From: Acidobacteriaceae bacterium
GTDB taxonomy: Bacteria; Acidobacteriota; Terriglobia; Terriglobales; Acidobacteriaceae
DNA: 6,264 bases
Direction: 5' to 3'
Assembly (NCBI GenBank): GCA_030040115.1
Contig: JASHUH010000432.1
Coordinates: forward strand, 1 to 6,264
Below, piece after piece: positions 5,901 through 6,264 of this stretch. The notes under the pieces are model-generated. The model was not told where the DNA came from. It did no database searches and saw only the letters and a program-made list of their open reading frames with translations. How positions within the stretch are numbered: position 1 is the stretch's first letter; every line of letters begins with the position of its first letter. Made by a program: the position numbers and the translations under genes.

Positions 5901-6264
5901 CCAACTCCGGCCGCCTCATCTGGATGACGCAGCCTGCCTGGCCCAGCACCGAGTGGAACTTCCTCAGTTGGGATTACGACACCCAGTCCAGCTTTTACGG
6001 AACCATGAAGGCTTGCGAGCCCATCCACGCCCAGCTCAATCTCGCCGACAACTCTGTCGATCTCATCAATCTCGGCGCCGCCCGCTCGCTTCTGGTGCGC
6101 GTACGCGTGGTCGGCCTCGACGGCAAAATCCTCAGCGACCACGCGAATCAAATCCTCGCCGCCGCGGATAACCGCACCCCTGTCGCCAAACTCGATCTCG
6201 ACGCGCTGGCTGCAGGCCACACCGTCTTCGTCGAGCTCGATGTCTCCGATCCCGCCGGCGCGCC
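2999..6264 (+). CDS. Secreted LamG-domain glycoside hydrolase family 2 protein (3' end cut off)
   Basis: This continuous frame of 1088 codons is still open at the window end. Family GH2 enzymes hydrolyse beta-linked sugars by a retaining mechanism. Residues 1-40 form a Sec signal peptide, with cleavage likely after PALA40. Residues about 90-237 form a LamG/concanavalin-like lectin domain (WTLAFWFH at 101-108, GGKIADLKIYREAL near its end). Residues about 305-450 form the GH2 sugar-binding jelly roll (YWYRVEF at 376-382, then VNYAAEVWLNG). An immunoglobulin-like domain follows to FGMREI at 616-621, then an unusual stretch of about 90 residues. The TIM barrel begins near VNGVRIAARGGNW (ending at W726), with VWNDFWDS at 778-785. 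Glu824 in WCGRNEG is the expected acid/base and Glu881 in FSVELG the expected nucleophile. Trp975 in LIWMTQPAWPS and the ACEPIH block resemble exo-beta-glucosaminidase and endo-beta-mannosidase relatives. The exact substrate is open. ATG 2999 gives the neater signal peptide; in-frame ATG 2987 adds four residues. Neither has a strong ribosome binding site. Confidence 0.92.
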   Translation, partial: MKIHPARFSNFPSGFSGLRFSLRAVLAGAAILGASAPALAQALPAEAYGPYNAEFLPDGPALTKPLSAAISLDTPEALLLNRLHQNPPEAPDALLAGRAPWTLAFWFHASEPLTGTVLLAGIGDPAAEDARFIGVENSRLGLWFGKAQASHSFVAGEAPLNAATWHLAAAVSNGERVTLYADGAQVAETPLTQGEVAPQLVMAPDPFPSLPATHFGGKIADLKIYREALTAAQVKDLAFPPPDFTLPTYEVASAHWPVQTRGQAGYSEPQDPSTLPRGKGAMEKPVAQTLRPADLRCQLTGANPWTLEGGWRLAAAPKVTATGQEISKPGFPDKDWLVATVPGTVLTTMIDRGVYPDPYYGLDDLAIPESLAHQDYWYRVEFRIPAAARGQRLTLTFLGVNYAAEVWLNGENLGGFTGAFLRGKFDVTSLVAFRGENALAVRVSPPPHPGIAYEESIKAGPGENGGMEVLDGPTFAATEGWDWIPGIRDRDTGIWQGVTLTASGFVQVGDLNVITTLPKPDLSEADIEIEAPLVNASAAPIEGDLTAAFDDVTVTRRVRVVPGETVARLEPADYPQLKVQNPRLWWPNGYGDPNLHTLTVTFRIGRQVSSTQRAEFGMREISYELSLFDSTGHLRRVEVLPSRTHDEAIPLIDGTHEGIREIDDKTPNMVPPGETLPEFMRQAWVQTLAPGALDSPSIRPVPGGWPGTDLVIKVNGVRIAARGGNWGMDDALKRVSVARLEPYFRLHRDAHVNIIRNWMGQSTEESFYALADKYGLMVWNDFWDSTQNYNLEAEDPALFLDNARDAILRFRHHPSIVVWCGRNEGVPQPIINQGLENLVRTLDHTRYYTGSSNRVNLRNSGPYMFQPLATYYRINRGFSVELGIPSVPTLESLESFIPAPDRWPLSDTWAYHDFHQTGNGEVAPYLAHMDIEFGAATGFEDFVRKAQMLDYAGHRAIFEGFAAHLWQPNSGRLIWMTQPAWPSTEWNFLSWDYDTQSSFYGTMKACEPIHAQLNLADNSVDLINLGAARSLLVRVRVVGLDGKILSDHANQILAAADNRTPVAKLDLDALAAGHTVFVELDVSDPAGA

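Overview
The window is a GC-rich bacterial chromosome segment (roughly 60% GC by eye). Genes are packed on the minus strand from about 186 to 2772, and one long plus-strand gene runs off the right end. High GC, a zinc-type ribosomal protein L31, a heptamer-repeat insertion inside a housekeeping gene, and a secreted LamG plus glycoside hydrolase family 2 enzyme would fit an Acidobacteriota-like soil bacterium. That assignment is inference from general style, not from a marker gene.

Layout, left to right. Bases 1-185 carry no convincing gene. They hold several inverted repeats, one of which sits just past the dusB stop and may be a weak terminator. Next comes a minus-strand series, read right to left: rpmE (L31) with its own sigma70-like promoter and a strong hairpin terminator; a HEPN-domain gene broken by a one-base frameshift; an unrecognised gene of 196 residues translationally coupled to it; and dusB (tRNA-dihydrouridine synthase) only 6 bp further on. 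A divergent intergenic region (2773-2998) separates rpmE from the plus-strand gene. That gene starts at 2999 (or 2987) and is still open at base 6264. It encodes a secreted protein of more than 1088 residues: signal peptide, LamG-like lectin domain, then a GH2 enzyme with both catalytic glutamates visible.

rpmE and dusB are translation and tRNA-modification genes. The two small genes between them are visibly AT-richer: sampled lines give about 43-53% GC, against about 75% in one line of dusB. Their start and stop signals are arranged as a coupled pair. They look like a small horizontally acquired cassette of a HEPN protein plus a possible restriction-endonuclease-fold partner, now apparently decaying. 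This is the best candidate in the window for an undescribed system. The GH2 gene is unrelated to its neighbours and points to degradation of plant, fungal or glycoprotein glycans outside the cytoplasm.
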